Positions 16,425-25,034 of a DNA stretch of 55,889 bases are shown in pieces (position 1 is the stretch's first letter; each line of letters begins with the position of its first letter). A program made the translations under genes and the position numbers. This DNA is from Christensenella sp. UBA1259 (GTDB lineage Bacteria > Bacillota > Clostridia > Christensenellales > Borkfalkiaceae): assembly GCA_002308755.1 (NCBI GenBank), contig DBVR01000003.1, positions 1 through 55,889 on the forward strand. Reading direction: 5' to 3'. The notes under the pieces were generated by a model, which saw only the letters and a program-made list of their open reading frames with translations, was not told the origin of the DNA and made no database searches.

Positions 16425-17048
16425 ATGAAAGGCAAATTCGTTACCTTCGAGGGGTGCGAAGGAGTGGGCAAGTCCCGCCAGATAAAACTTCTCGAAGAAT
16501 ATCTTTCGGAAAACGGCGTAAAATATTTTCTCACCCGCGAACCGGGCGGGACAGACGTTTCCGAGCAGATACGGAAAATTCTTTTAGACGGCAAAAACGC
16601 CGAAATGACCGACCGCTGCGAAGCGCTGCTTTACGCCGCGTCGCGGGCGCAAGTCGTGTCCGAAACCATACTCCCCCGCCTTAACGCGGGAGAACTCGTG
16701 TTCTGCGACAGGTTCGTGGACTCGTCCTTTGCCTATCAGGGAAAGGCGAGAAATCTGGGGTATAAGTTCATAGAAGAGATAAACTCTTTCGTTCTTGAAT
16801 GCTGTATGCCCGACGTAACGATATTTTTGGATCTTTCCCCCGAGCAGGCGTTTTTGAGAAAGGGCGGCGCGGATATGACCGACAGGCTGGAAACTTCCGG
16901 CACGGATTTTCACCGCGCGGTGTATAAGGGGTATCTGGAACTTGCCGAAAAATACAAGGACAGGATAGTAAAAATAGACGCTTCGGGTTCTAAAGCCGAA
17001 ACTCACGCGAAAATAATAGCCGCGCTGAAAGAAAAAGGTGTGATATGA
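16425..17048 (+). CDS. tmk: Thymidylate kinase
   Basis: 207 residues. It phosphorylates dTMP to dTDP. The P-loop is FEGCEGVGKSRQ, where Cys replaces the Asp more common in this loop; REPGGTDVSEQIR and FCDRFVDSSFAYQG are the conserved thymidylate-binding and DR motifs. The last 4 nt overlap holB, as in the Bacillus-type cluster. SD AAGGA. Confidence 0.94.
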   Translation: MKGKFVTFEGCEGVGKSRQIKLLEEYLSENGVKYFLTREPGGTDVSEQIRKILLDGKNAEMTDRCEALLYAASRAQVVSETILPRLNAGELVFCDRFVDSSFAYQGKARNLGYKFIEEINSFVLECCMPDVTIFLDLSPEQAFLRKGGADMTDRLETSGTDFHRAVYKGYLELAEKYKDRIVKIDASGSKAETHAKIIAALKEKGVI

Positions 17049-18019
17049 CGGAATTTTTGTCTTTGCTGAAAAAAAGCGGCGCGTACAAAACGGTGAAAGC
17101 CGATCTTAAAGGCGACAGGCTTTCCCACGCGTATCTTATTCTCTGCAAAGATAAAAAATACTTAAAAAGCGTGCTTCGCGTTTTCGCGAAGCTTATCGTG
17201 TGCGAAAAGGACGATCCCTGCGGGGAGTGCAGAAGTTGCCGTCTTATAGACCAAGGAATTTTCCCCGACGTGCGCGAATACCCCGTAAAGGGCGAACAGA
17301 TAGTTAAAGACGATATTGTTTCGCTTATAGAAGAAAGTTTTTTAAAACCCGTCGAAGGCGACAGAAAAATATTTCTTCTAAATAACGCCGAAAGCATGAA
17401 CGCGGTGGCGCAGAACAAACTCTTAAAGACGCTGGAAGAACCGCCGGAAAACACCGTCATTATTCTCAGCGCGACGGGAGAGTATTCGCTGCTTCCGACG
17501 GTAAGATCGAGAGTAAAGACCATTACCGTGGAAGAGTTTTCTCCCGAAGAACTGTTCGACGCGATACAGGATAACTTCCCCGATAAAGACCGCCTTAAAA
17601 CGGCGATAGCCTGCGGGGACGGCACGGTAGGGACGGCGGAAACCCTTTACGGCGACGAAGATTTTTTAAGGGCGACGGAGTTTACCAAAGACCTTATACT
17701 CAACATGCAAAGCAGTAAGGATTTGCCAAAGTTTTCAAAACGACTGACTGCGGAAAAAATAGATTTTTCGGAATTTTTGTCGGTGTTCGAGATAACGCTA
17801 CGCGATATGTTGTGTAATCTTTCGGGCGGAAAACCCATAAACGGCGAATTGTTTTCGCAGGTTAAAGACGCGGTCGGCTTTAACGTCGGCGCGATATTAT
17901 ATATCAACGATAAAATACGGGAAGCGAGAAGACGGATAAAGGCTAACGCCAACGCGCAGATGCTTTCCGACTGGTTTCTTTTTTCGGTGTTGGAGGGTAA
18001 ACACAAATGGTCAAAATAG
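17045..18019 (+). CDS. holB: DNA polymerase III subunit delta-prime
   Basis: 324 residues of the clamp-loader AAA+ fold. SHAYLILCKDKK replaces a true P-loop, as is normal for delta-prime. A zinc module follows (CEKDDPCGECRSC), then the sensor region QNKLLKTLEEPPENTVIIL. With delta and tau it opens the sliding clamp encoded by dnaN further along this window. It overlaps tmk by 4 nt and ricT by 13 nt, indicating translational coupling. Confidence 0.92.
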   Translation: MTEFLSLLKKSGAYKTVKADLKGDRLSHAYLILCKDKKYLKSVLRVFAKLIVCEKDDPCGECRSCRLIDQGIFPDVREYPVKGEQIVKDDIVSLIEESFLKPVEGDRKIFLLNNAESMNAVAQNKLLKTLEEPPENTVIILSATGEYSLLPTVRSRVKTITVEEFSPEELFDAIQDNFPDKDRLKTAIACGDGTVGTAETLYGDEDFLRATEFTKDLILNMQSSKDLPKFSKRLTAEKIDFSEFLSVFEITLRDMLCNLSGGKPINGELFSQVKDAVGFNVGAILYINDKIREARRRIKANANAQMLSDWFLFSVLEGKHKWSK

Positions 18020-18909
18020 TGGGCGTAAAATTCAGAAACACCCCCAAAACGTATTATTTTTCGCCGGAAAACGGCAAGACTTACGAAGACGGACAGACCG
18101 TCGTCGTGGAAACGGCGAAAGGCTTGGAGTGCGGCACGATAATCGGCGGCGTTACCGAAGTGGAAGAAGATAAAATCGTTCCCCCGCTGCGCCCGATAAT
18201 ACGCTTTGCCACGCAAAAGGACCTTGCGCGTATCAAAGAAAACGAAGAGAAAATACCCGAGGCCATGTCTTTTATGCGTAATTCCGTAGCGGAATTAGGC
18301 CTTGAAATGAAACTTATCGGGTGCGAATTTTCCTTCGACGGCAAAAAAGTGGTTTTCTTTTTCTCGGCGGAAAAGCGTGTGGATTTCAGGGATTTAGTCA
18401 AGATCCTTGCGTCGCACTTTAAACTTCGCGTGGAATTAAGACAGATCGGAATAAGGGACGAAACCAAACTTTTAGGCGGTATCGCGCCCTGCGGAAGACC
18501 TTGCTGTTGTTCGGGAAGTATGCCCGACTTTGCCAAAGTTTCCATAAAAATGGCGAAAAATCAGGGGCTTCACCTTAACCCCGCCAAGATAAGCGGGCTT
18601 TGCGGCAGGCTTATGTGCTGTCTGCAATACGAAAACGATTACTACGAAAAGGCGTGTAAGTTAGTGCCGAAAGTCGGCGGTACGGTGGTATCCCCCGACG
18701 GCGAAGGCACGGTCGTTTCCAACGATATGTTGAAAATGATTTCCAAGGTAAAGATAGTAAAGAGCGACGGCGGGGAAATCTATAAGGACTTTGCGGTTTC
18801 GGATCTCGAATTCGCGAGAAAAAAGCCCGTGGAGGATTTGCCCGCGGAAGACGACGGCGATACCGACGTTATTCCCGATAACCTTAAAGAAGAAGACGCG
18901 GAATTTTAA
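18007..18909 (+). CDS. ricT: RicT/YaaT, PSP1-domain Fe-S protein
   Basis: 300 residues with the PSP1 domain and the cysteine clusters GGIAPCGRPCCCSG and LCGRLMCCLQYE that bind 4Fe-4S centres in the RicAFT complex. In Bacillus this complex assists RNase Y in mRNA processing and affects sporulation and biofilm entry. The position directly behind holB is conserved in Firmicutes. The C-terminal 20 residues are acidic. Genes for RicA and RicF are not in the window. Confidence 0.92.
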   Translation: MVKIVGVKFRNTPKTYYFSPENGKTYEDGQTVVVETAKGLECGTIIGGVTEVEEDKIVPPLRPIIRFATQKDLARIKENEEKIPEAMSFMRNSVAELGLEMKLIGCEFSFDGKKVVFFFSAEKRVDFRDLVKILASHFKLRVELRQIGIRDETKLLGGIAPCGRPCCCSGSMPDFAKVSIKMAKNQGLHLNPAKISGLCGRLMCCLQYENDYYEKACKLVPKVGGTVVSPDGEGTVVSNDMLKMISKVKIVKSDGGEIYKDFAVSDLEFARKKPVEDLPAEDDGDTDVIPDNLKEEDAEF

Positions 18910-18927
18910 TGAATTTCATTTTTTCCG

Positions 18928-18956
18928 TTGCAAAATCGCACGGCTTATGATACAAT
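18928..18956 (+). promoter_or_regulatory. Promoter of the ferredoxin gene
   Basis: TTGCAA (18928-18933), 17-nt spacer ending TGA, TACAAT (18951-18956): an extended -10 promoter. Confidence 0.6.
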
Positions 18957-18987
18957 AAATTAAAGAAAACTTTTAGGAGAAAAAACT

Positions 18988-19158
18988 ATGGCATACAAAA
19001 TAAGCGACTCTTGTATATCTTGCGGTTCCTGTGCGGACACCTGCCCTATGGGCGCGATAAGTCAGGGCGACACCCAGTACAACATCGATCCCGAAGTTTG
19101 CGTAAGTTGCGGCGCTTGCGCCGCGGGTTGCCCCGTAGAAGCGATTTCGGAAGACTGA
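18988..19158 (+). CDS. 2[4Fe-4S] clostridial-type ferredoxin
   Basis: 56 residues with two classic cluster motifs, CISCGSCADTCP and CVSCGACAAGCP, the standard length of clostridial ferredoxins. It carries electrons in the cytosol, for example for hydrogenase or pyruvate:ferredoxin oxidoreductase; the partner is not shown here. SD AGGAGA. The gene has its own promoter and a terminator, and sits as an insertion within the otherwise conserved ricT-trmN6-rsmI order. An anaerobic lifestyle is supported. Confidence 0.93.
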   Translation: MAYKISDSCISCGSCADTCPMGAISQGDTQYNIDPEVCVSCGACAAGCPVEAISED

Positions 19159-19176
19159 TTCTAAAAACAAAAAACT

Positions 19177-19210
19177 CTTATCGCGGGAATATCCCGCGAT
19201 AAGTCGTTTT
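19177..19210 (+). terminator. Terminator of the ferredoxin gene
   Basis: CTTATCGCGGGA pairs with TCCCGCGATAAG, followed by TCGTTTT. Confidence 0.85.
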
Positions 19211-19215
19211 ACCGC

Positions 19216-19243
19216 CGCCGCTTAAAGAAGCGGCGTTCGTTTT
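19216..19243 (+). terminator. Second hairpin directly before trmN6
   Basis: CGCCGCTT pairs with AAGCGGCG around AAAG, followed by TTCGTTTT; the trmN6 ATG lies 10 nt after the stem. It may be a back-up terminator or a leader element of trmN6. Confidence 0.55.
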
Positions 19244-19245
19244 AT

Positions 19246-19905
19246 ATGCTGAAAGAAGAATTTCTCATAAACGGGTTAAGCGTTTTTCAGGACGACGGTC
19301 TTTATTCTTTCACGTCCGACTCCATACTTTTAAGCAAGTTTGCCGCGGTAAAAAAAGGCGACACCGCGGCGGATTTTTGCGCGGGGTGCGGGATCGTGGG
19401 TTTTAACCTTTACGCTGTCAACAAGGACAAAATAAACTCCATGACCCTTTTCGAACTGCAAAAACCGCTTTTCGACCTTTGCGAAAAGAATATCGTTCAC
19501 AACTCCCTTTCGGAAAGGTTTTTCGCGGTAAACTGCGATATAGCCAAACTTCCGAAAGAATATTACGGGAAGTTTTCCCTTATCGTCTGCAACCCGCCGT
19601 ATATGAAAAAGGGTGTTTCGACCTTTTCTTCGCCCGATATAGGAAAATGTAAAAGCGAAGAGACGTTATCTTTTTCTTCCCTTGCGTTTTCTGTATCGCG
19701 AGCGTTGAAATTCGGCGGCAGGGTGTGTCTTATCCACCGTGCCGAACGGCTTGCGGAAGTTATATCGGAACTTAAAAACGTCGGCGTAGAGCCGAAAAGG
19801 CTGCAATTTATATCGGCGGGCGAAAAATCGCCCTACGCCTTTCTTCTCGAAGGGGTAAAAGGCGGAAAGGCGGGAATAAAGATTCTCGCAACTTTGAAAA
19901 ATTAG
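19246..19905 (+). CDS. trmN6: tRNA1(Val) adenine-N6 methyltransferase-like protein
   Basis: 219 residues. A Rossmann methyltransferase with the SAM loop ADFCAGCGIVGF and the adenine-methylase motif NPPYMKKG. The N-terminal FQDDGLYSFTSDSILLSKFA matches the TrmN6/YabB family, whose E. coli member methylates A37 of tRNA1(Val). The position between ricT and rsmI matches Bacillus yabB. No Shine-Dalgarno sequence is visible, and a terminator-like hairpin ends 10 nt before the ATG, so its expression may rest on readthrough or an unusual start. Confidence 0.85.
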   Translation: MLKEEFLINGLSVFQDDGLYSFTSDSILLSKFAAVKKGDTAADFCAGCGIVGFNLYAVNKDKINSMTLFELQKPLFDLCEKNIVHNSLSERFFAVNCDIAKLPKEYYGKFSLIVCNPPYMKKGVSTFSSPDIGKCKSEETLSFSSLAFSVSRALKFGGRVCLIHRAERLAEVISELKNVGVEPKRLQFISAGEKSPYAFLLEGVKGGKAGIKILATLKN

Positions 19906-19913
19906 GGGGATAT

Positions 19914-20702
19914 ATGCTGTATTTCGTGGCGACTCCGATAGGAAACTTAAAAGACTTTTCTTTCCGCGCGTTGGAAACTTTGAACGCCGTGGACGAGATT
20001 TATTGCGAAGACACCCGAAGGTCTGTTACCCTTCTTAACGCCTATTCCGTAAAAAAGCCGCTGTTTTCGTATCATAAGTTCAACGAAAAGGAAAGCGGCG
20101 AAAAGATAATGGAAAAACTTAAAGAAGGCAAGAATATCGCCGTTATTTCCGACGCGGGTATGCCGGGGATATCCGATCCCGGCAATATTCTCGTCAATAT
20201 GCTTATAGATAACGGTCTTCCCTACACCGTTATACCGGGGGCTTCGGCGGTAACCGCCGCCCTTCTGCTTTCGGGCTTTTCCGCGGATAACTTCTGCTTT
20301 ATGGGATTTTTACCGCAAAAGAATAAGGACAGAAAAGAGTTTCTCACCCGCGCCGCGACCACGGATATGACCACTGTGTTCTACTGCGCCCCGCACGATA
20401 TAGAAAAGGATATAAAGAGCGTTTACGAAGTTTTCGGCGACCGCCCCGCCGCCGCGGTAAAGGAAATAACCAAAATCCACGAAGGCGTGGAGTTTTTTAA
20501 CTTAAAAGACGGAATAAAGGGCGAGATAAAGGGCGAATACGTTCTTATCGTCAAAAAAGCCGAAGAAAAAGCAAGCGACCTTTCCCCCGAAGAAGAGATA
20601 AAAGCCCTTATAAGTTCGGGCATGGATAAAAAGGAAGCGTTAAAGACGGTGGCAAGCCGCCGTAAAGTTTCCAAGTCTTCCCTGTATAAGTACACGATAT
20701 AA
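19914..20702 (+). CDS. rsmI: 16S rRNA 2'-O-ribose C1402 methyltransferase
   Basis: 262 residues of the tetrapyrrole-methylase-like fold. The start LYFVATPIGNLKDFSFRALE, then YCEDTRRS, the SAM loop SDAGMPGISDPG and VIPGASAVTAALLLSGF are RsmI signatures. It methylates the ribose of C1402 in the decoding centre. A C-terminal segment (EEIKALISSGMDKKEALKTV) is the usual HTH-like tail. SD GGGGG. It ends the cluster; a terminator follows at once. Confidence 0.95.
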   Translation: MLYFVATPIGNLKDFSFRALETLNAVDEIYCEDTRRSVTLLNAYSVKKPLFSYHKFNEKESGEKIMEKLKEGKNIAVISDAGMPGISDPGNILVNMLIDNGLPYTVIPGASAVTAALLLSGFSADNFCFMGFLPQKNKDRKEFLTRAATTDMTTVFYCAPHDIEKDIKSVYEVFGDRPAAAVKEITKIHEGVEFFNLKDGIKGEIKGEYVLIVKKAEEKASDLSPEEEIKALISSGMDKKEALKTVASRRKVSKSSLYKYTI

Positions 20703-20730
20703 AACGGCGACAACGCCGTTTTTTTCTTTT
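20703..20730 (+). terminator. Terminator of rsmI
   Basis: ACGGCG pairs with CGCCGT around ACAA, followed by TTTTTTCTTTT. Confidence 0.85.
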
Positions 20731-20731
20731 G

Positions 20732-20760
20732 TTGACATTTGGTTGCCGTCGTGTTATAAT
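20732..20760 (+). promoter_or_regulatory. Promoter of the repeat lipoprotein
   Basis: TTGACA (20732-20737), 17-nt spacer, TATAAT (20755-20760): perfect consensus. It rules out an in-frame ATG at 20729 as the start. Confidence 0.85.
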
Positions 20761-20779
20761 CGTTCCGAAGGAGAAAACC

Positions 20780-22225
20780 ATGAGAAATCGCTTTTTGTTT
20801 TTAATTTTTGCGGCGGCGCTGCTTTTTTCTTTTTCTTTTGCGTTCGGTTGCGGAGTTTCCGCCGATAATAAAGACGGGGAATATACATTAACTTTCTTTT
20901 TCTTTGAAGGAAGTTCCGACAATCGTACGATCAGGGTGTCCTACGGCGACACGGTTCCTTTGCCCTTGCCCACCGTCGATAGAGAAAACTACGAATTCGT
21001 CGGATGGACGATGGACGGCGAAAGAATAGACGCCGACGCGGAGACGGAGTTTATATATAATTTTGTCGTCGACAAAACTCTCGTCGCCCTATACTCGTCG
21101 GTCGACAATAAAGACCCTGAATACACCGTAACTTTCGAGTTGACATATAATGGCGTCAGGTCATACCTTAAAGACGAAAACACGCCCCTTTCCGTTACGG
21201 TAAAGAAAGGCGAAACTCTCGGAGACAAACTTCCCGAACTCGAACCCCGCGACGATTCCGACGACTACGAATTCGTCGGGTGGTTCTATAAAGACGATAA
21301 CAACGAAGAAATCGGCATCACGGCGGAAACGGTGTTTTCCGACATGAACGTACAGAGTTTTTCCATGGTGATTTACGCAAAACTCAAAGTCGCATTCTAC
21401 GACGTAACTTTCGAGTTAACCTATCATGGCATCAGGTCATGCCTTAAAGATGAAAATACACCCCTTTCCGTTACGGTAAAAGATGGCGAAACTCTCGGAG
21501 ACAAACTTCCCGAACTCGAACCCCGCGACGATTACGAATTCGTCGGCTGGTTCTATAAAAACGATAACAACAAAGAAACAAGAATAACTGCGGAAACGGT
21601 GTTTTCCGACATGAACGTACAGAGTTTTCCCATGGTGATTTATGCAAAACTTAAAGTCTACGCCGTAACTTTCGAGTTAACCTATCATGGCGGCAGGTCG
21701 TACCTTAAAGACGAAAATACGCCCCTTTCCGTCACGGTGAAAGGCGGCGAAACTCTCGGAGACAAACTTCCCGAACTCGAGCCCCGCGATCCTTCCGATA
21801 ACTACGAATTCGTGGGTTGGTTCTACAAAGACGATAACGACGAAGAAACCGAAATAACGGCGGAAACGGCGTTTTCCGATATGAACGTACAGAGTTTTTC
21901 CATGGTAATTTACGCAAAACTTAAAGTCGTATTCTACGCCGTAACTTTCGAGTTGACGTATAATGGCGGCAGATCGTACCTTAAAGACGAAAATACGCCC
22001 CTTTCCGTTACCGTAATAGATGGCGAAACTCTCGGAGACAAACTTCCCGAACTCGAACCCCGCGACGATTCCGACGATTACGAATTCGTCGGCTGGTTCT
22101 ATAAAAACGACAACAACGAAGAAATAAAAATAACCGCGGAAACGGTGTTTTCCGATATGAACGTACAAGGTTTTCCCATGGTGATTTACGCAAAACTTAA
22201 AAAAGTATGGATCGGACCGTTCTGA
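20780..22225 (+). CDS. Lipoprotein with four near-identical InlB/Listeria-Bacteroides-type repeats
   Basis: 481 residues from the ATG preceded by AAGGAG. The first 25 residues form a signal peptide ending AFGC, a usable lipobox, so the protein should be lipid-anchored on the outer face. A first, diverged repeat (about 32-105) carries YEFVGWTMDGE. Four longer repeats of about 87-92 residues follow, each with VTFELTY, LSVTV, GETLGDKLPELEPRD, YEFVGWFYK and MNVQSF. The GW-containing strand unit fits the Listeria-Bacteroides repeat (Flg_new/InlB B-repeat) used in surface adhesins and spacers. No enzymatic domain or wall-sorting signal is seen. Function unknown; surface display or adhesion is inferred. 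Confidence 0.8.
   Translation: MRNRFLFLIFAAALLFSFSFAFGCGVSADNKDGEYTLTFFFFEGSSDNRTIRVSYGDTVPLPLPTVDRENYEFVGWTMDGERIDADAETEFIYNFVVDKTLVALYSSVDNKDPEYTVTFELTYNGVRSYLKDENTPLSVTVKKGETLGDKLPELEPRDDSDDYEFVGWFYKDDNNEEIGITAETVFSDMNVQSFSMVIYAKLKVAFYDVTFELTYHGIRSCLKDENTPLSVTVKDGETLGDKLPELEPRDDYEFVGWFYKNDNNKETRITAETVFSDMNVQSFPMVIYAKLKVYAVTFELTYHGGRSYLKDENTPLSVTVKGGETLGDKLPELEPRDPSDNYEFVGWFYKDDNDEETEITAETAFSDMNVQSFSMVIYAKLKVVFYAVTFELTYNGGRSYLKDENTPLSVTVIDGETLGDKLPELEPRDDSDDYEFVGWFYKNDNNEEIKITAETVFSDMNVQGFPMVIYAKLKKVWIGPF
21128..22201 (+). repeat. Four tandem coding repeats of 261-276 bp
   Basis: Units begin with GTAACTTTCGAGTT at 21128, 21404, 21665 and 21941. Unit 2 lacks a few codons of the DDSD spacer, giving the shorter length. 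The DNA is nearly identical between units, including third codon positions, which indicates recent duplication or ongoing homogenisation. Confidence 0.9.
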
Positions 22226-22235
22226 TATTACCGAT

Positions 22236-22278
22236 AAAACGCCCCGCGCTATATTTAGCGCGGGGCGTTTTTGTTTTT
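22236..22278. terminator. Bidirectional terminator
   Basis: AAAACGCCCCGCGCT pairs with AGCGCGGGGCGTTTT around ATATTT; T-runs lie on both sides, serving the lipoprotein gene and the convergent minus-strand operon. Confidence 0.9.
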
Positions 22279-22289
22279 TACGTTTTTAC

Positions 22290-22985
22290 TTAACCTTCTG
22301 CGTTTTCCATCGCTTTAAGTTTTTCTTCGGCGGCTTTCAATCTTTCGTACTCTTCTTTGGTTATGGTAACGAATTCTCCGTTTTCGCCGAGTTTGTTTTG
22401 CGATTCCGCCTGCGCGATATTTTTCTGTTTTACTTTAAGCACGACGTACAGCGTTACCGAAACTATTATCGCCGCGACGAAAATCTGCCAGAGGTCTATC
22501 AGCACGGGGTTGCCGAGGATTGCGAACGCTATCGTCGTTTCTATATACCCGAAAGAGATATACAGCGCGACCTGCAAACCGAGAAGGCTTTTACCCAGCG
22601 TTATATAGTTGGATATAACGAGATTCAAAAATATCGAAGCCATAGACAGTATCACTACGAAATGGGGGTACAGCGTGAACGCTTCCGTTATCGTGTCGCC
22701 TATCCATATAAGCAAAATATACAAAACGGCGCATATCATTATGGCTATCGCCGCCGCTATACCGAGTTTATTGCCCTTAACGATAGCGTTTACCGAGTTT
22801 AAGAAGAACAACCCCGATATAAAAACCGTTAAAAGCGTAAGCATGATGTTGCCGATAAGGGTACTTCCCTCTATCATGTTGAAAAGCAACAAGAGTCCGA
22901 TTATCGCGGCGATAACGACGCAAACGATAATTAACGTCGAAACCGCTTTGACCAGTTTTTTTCTGTCTTTTACCATAGTGTTCAT
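22290..22985 (-). CDS. Polytopic membrane protein of unknown function
   Basis: 231 residues with about six hydrophobic helices between residues 12 and 195, followed by a charged cytoplasmic tail. The tail contains a short coiled coil (EEYERLKAAEEKLKAM) that often closes uncharacterised clostridial membrane proteins. No transport or catalytic motif is recognisable. SD AAGGAGA supports the start. It is the last gene of the minus-strand run that begins with ftsH, 46 nt behind the CDF gene. Confidence 0.6.
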   Translation of the reverse strand: MNTMVKDRKKLVKAVSTLIIVCVVIAAIIGLLLLFNMIEGSTLIGNIMLTLLTVFISGLFFLNSVNAIVKGNKLGIAAAIAIMICAVLYILLIWIGDTITEAFTLYPHFVVILSMASIFLNLVISNYITLGKSLLGLQVALYISFGYIETTIAFAILGNPVLIDLWQIFVAAIIVSVTLYVVLKVKQKNIAQAESQNKLGENGEFVTITKEEYERLKAAEEKLKAMENAEG

Positions 22986-23031
22986 AATATATCTCCTTTT
23001 CCTTTTTTCCTTTTTATAAAAATCAACTCTT

Positions 23032-24138
23032 TTAAGTCAGGCTGAAATCCTTGTCGAGAATTATATGTACCGTATAATCGGGATATTCGTCCTGTATCTT
23101 TTTACGGACTTCGCCGTAAATTTTTTCCGGCGTTTCGCACTCGAAAGAAATTATTATATCGAGGCTTACCGTCTTATTCTGTTCGTCGGCGAAAAAGCCG
23201 TGCGTCTGCAATATTTCGGGGTATGCGGCGGTTATCTCTTCCACCTTTTTTCTTATTTCGCTTTCCTTGCCGTTACCGCCGTTTCTCGCGTACACGCCCA
23301 CCGTCATCACGGTATTATACTTATCGTAACAAAGGTATGCTATTTCTCTTTCGAGTATCTGTATTTCTTTTGCGGTAAGGTTTTCGTCCACTTCCACGTG
23401 TACGCTGCCGATATTCCTGTCCGCGCCGTAATTATGCAGGATAAGGTCGTAAACGCCGAACACCCGCGGGTTTTCCGATATGTCTTTGACCATTTCGGAA
23501 ACGAACTGCGTTTCCGTCCGTTCTCCCAAAATCTTGGACGCCGATTCTCTGAAAACGTCCACAGACGACTTGATTATAAGAAGACCTATCGCGATACCTA
23601 TGTATCCTTCGGGGTGAACTCCGAAAGCGAAAGATATGCCTGCGCCAACCAGCGTTCCGAAAGATAAAAGGCTGTCTAAAAGCGCGTCCGTGCCGCTTGC
23701 TTTAAGGGAATCGCTTTTGACTTTTTCGCCTTTCTTTTTAAAGTACAGTCCGAGTCCCACCTTTACCAGCACCGCCGCGCCTATTATTATAAAGGAATAG
23801 ACGTCGTACTCGGGTTTTTCGCCGCTTATAAGGCTTAAAACCGACTCGTAGATAGCGAGTGCGCCCGCGACGAATATCAGCATACCGATAAAAGACGCGG
23901 CGATAAACTCCGCCCTGCCGTGCCCGTAAGGGTGTTCTCTGTCGGGCTTTTTGCCCGAAAGTTTCGCCCCCACGACGGTGATTATGCTACTCATGGCGTC
24001 GGTAAGGTTGTTCACCGCGTCGGAAACGATACTCGCGGATCTCGCGATCACCCCGACGAATATTTTCCCCGCGACCAAAAAGACGTTGCCTATAATGCCT
24101 ATTACGCTGGTCTTTACTATCTCTTGTTCTCTGTTCAT
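23032..24138 (-). CDS. Cation diffusion facilitator transporter
   Basis: 368 residues. The transmembrane half has six helices with the CDF metal site (SDAVNNLTD in helix 2) and HPYGHGRAEF before helix 3. The C-terminal half is a cytoplasmic dimerisation domain, longer than usual and containing HNYGADRNIGSVHVEVDE. CDF proteins export Zn, Mn, Fe or Co in exchange for protons. The metal cannot be decided here. It sits 20 nt after the SPFH gene and is probably co-transcribed. Confidence 0.9.
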   Translation of the reverse strand: MNREQEIVKTSVIGIIGNVFLVAGKIFVGVIARSASIVSDAVNNLTDAMSSIITVVGAKLSGKKPDREHPYGHGRAEFIAASFIGMLIFVAGALAIYESVLSLISGEKPEYDVYSFIIIGAAVLVKVGLGLYFKKKGEKVKSDSLKASGTDALLDSLLSFGTLVGAGISFAFGVHPEGYIGIAIGLLIIKSSVDVFRESASKILGERTETQFVSEMVKDISENPRVFGVYDLILHNYGADRNIGSVHVEVDENLTAKEIQILEREIAYLCYDKYNTVMTVGVYARNGGNGKESEIRKKVEEITAAYPEILQTHGFFADEQNKTVSLDIIISFECETPEKIYGEVRKKIQDEYPDYTVHIILDKDFSLT

Positions 24139-24158
24139 GCGCCCGCCGAAAAAAGGTT

Positions 24159-25034
24159 TCAGTCTTTCTTATCCGCTTCCAGAACCCCTTTAAGTCCCGC
24201 AAGAAGTCCCGAAACGTTCTGAATTTCGCTCGGAACTATTATCTTGGTCGCTTTGCCGTCCGCCATTATCTTCAACGCTTCGTAGCCTTTAAGGGTAAGG
24301 TACGCGGCGTTGGGGTTGGCGTCGTTTATCATCTTTATCGCGGAAGCCGTCGCTTCGGCTTCGGCGATGACCGCCGCTTTCTTTGCTTCGGCGCGAAGTA
24401 TCGTCGCCTCCTTTTCGCCCTCTGCGACTAAAATATTACTGCGCTTTTCGCCTTCCGCCCGTAAAATGGACTCACGGCGTTCACGCTCCGCTCTCATCTG
24501 CTTTTCCATCGCTTGCTGGATATCTTTGGGCGGAAGAATATTTTTAAGTTCTACCCTGTTTATCTTTATGCCCCAGGGGTCTGTCGCTTCGTCTAATATC
24601 ATGCGCATCTTGCTGTTGACCGTATCGCGGGAAGTAAGCGTTCCGTCGAGTTCCAACTCGCCGACAAGATTTCTTAGCGTCGTCGCGGTAAGGTTTTCTA
24701 TGGCGCGTATGGGGTTTTCCACGCCGTATGTGAACAGTTTTGCGTCGGTTACCTGATAGTACACAACCGTGTCTATCTGCATGGTAACGTTGTCTTTGGT
24801 TATAACGGGCTGCGGCGCGAAATCGGCAACTCTTTCCTTTAAGGAAATCGGACCGCCCACGCTTCTGTCGAAAAACGGCACTATAAAGTGTATTCCGGTG
24901 TTTAAAAGCCTGTGGAATTTACCGAGCCTTTCCACGACCACCGCCGTGGACTGGCGCACGATCTTTATGGAACACACCAAAATAACGAGCACCACAGCGC
25001 CTAAAACGATTAAAACAACGAGCCAAGGGTTCAT
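24159..25034 (-). CDS. SPFH/band 7 (stomatin-like) membrane protein
   Basis: 291 residues. One N-terminal membrane helix (2-25) is followed by the SPFH domain (GKFHRLLNTGIHFIVPF, ERVADFAPQPVITKDNV) and an Ala/Glu-rich coiled coil (about 185-250). Proteins of this type form large ring or cage oligomers in functional membrane microdomains. It overlaps by 4 nt with the NfeD gene upstream, the standard partner pair. SD GGAGG inside nfeD. Confidence 0.92.
   Translation of the reverse strand: MNPWLVVLIVLGAVVLVILVCSIKIVRQSTAVVVERLGKFHRLLNTGIHFIVPFFDRSVGGPISLKERVADFAPQPVITKDNVTMQIDTVVYYQVTDAKLFTYGVENPIRAIENLTATTLRNLVGELELDGTLTSRDTVNSKMRMILDEATDPWGIKINRVELKNILPPKDIQQAMEKQMRAERERRESILRAEGEKRSNILVAEGEKEATILRAEAKKAAVIAEAEATASAIKMINDANPNAAYLTLKGYEALKIMADGKATKIIVPSEIQNVSGLLAGLKGVLEADKKD

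Noticed and set aside
20729..20779. Upstream start of the repeat lipoprotein
   Set aside because: The promoter's -35 and -10 boxes lie within this stretch, so it cannot be translated from that transcript; the signal peptide begins at 20780.
21128..22201. Regularly spaced repeats resembling a CRISPR or satellite array
   Set aside because: The repeats are 261-276 bp, in frame and encode a protein domain; there are no short repeats with unique spacers.
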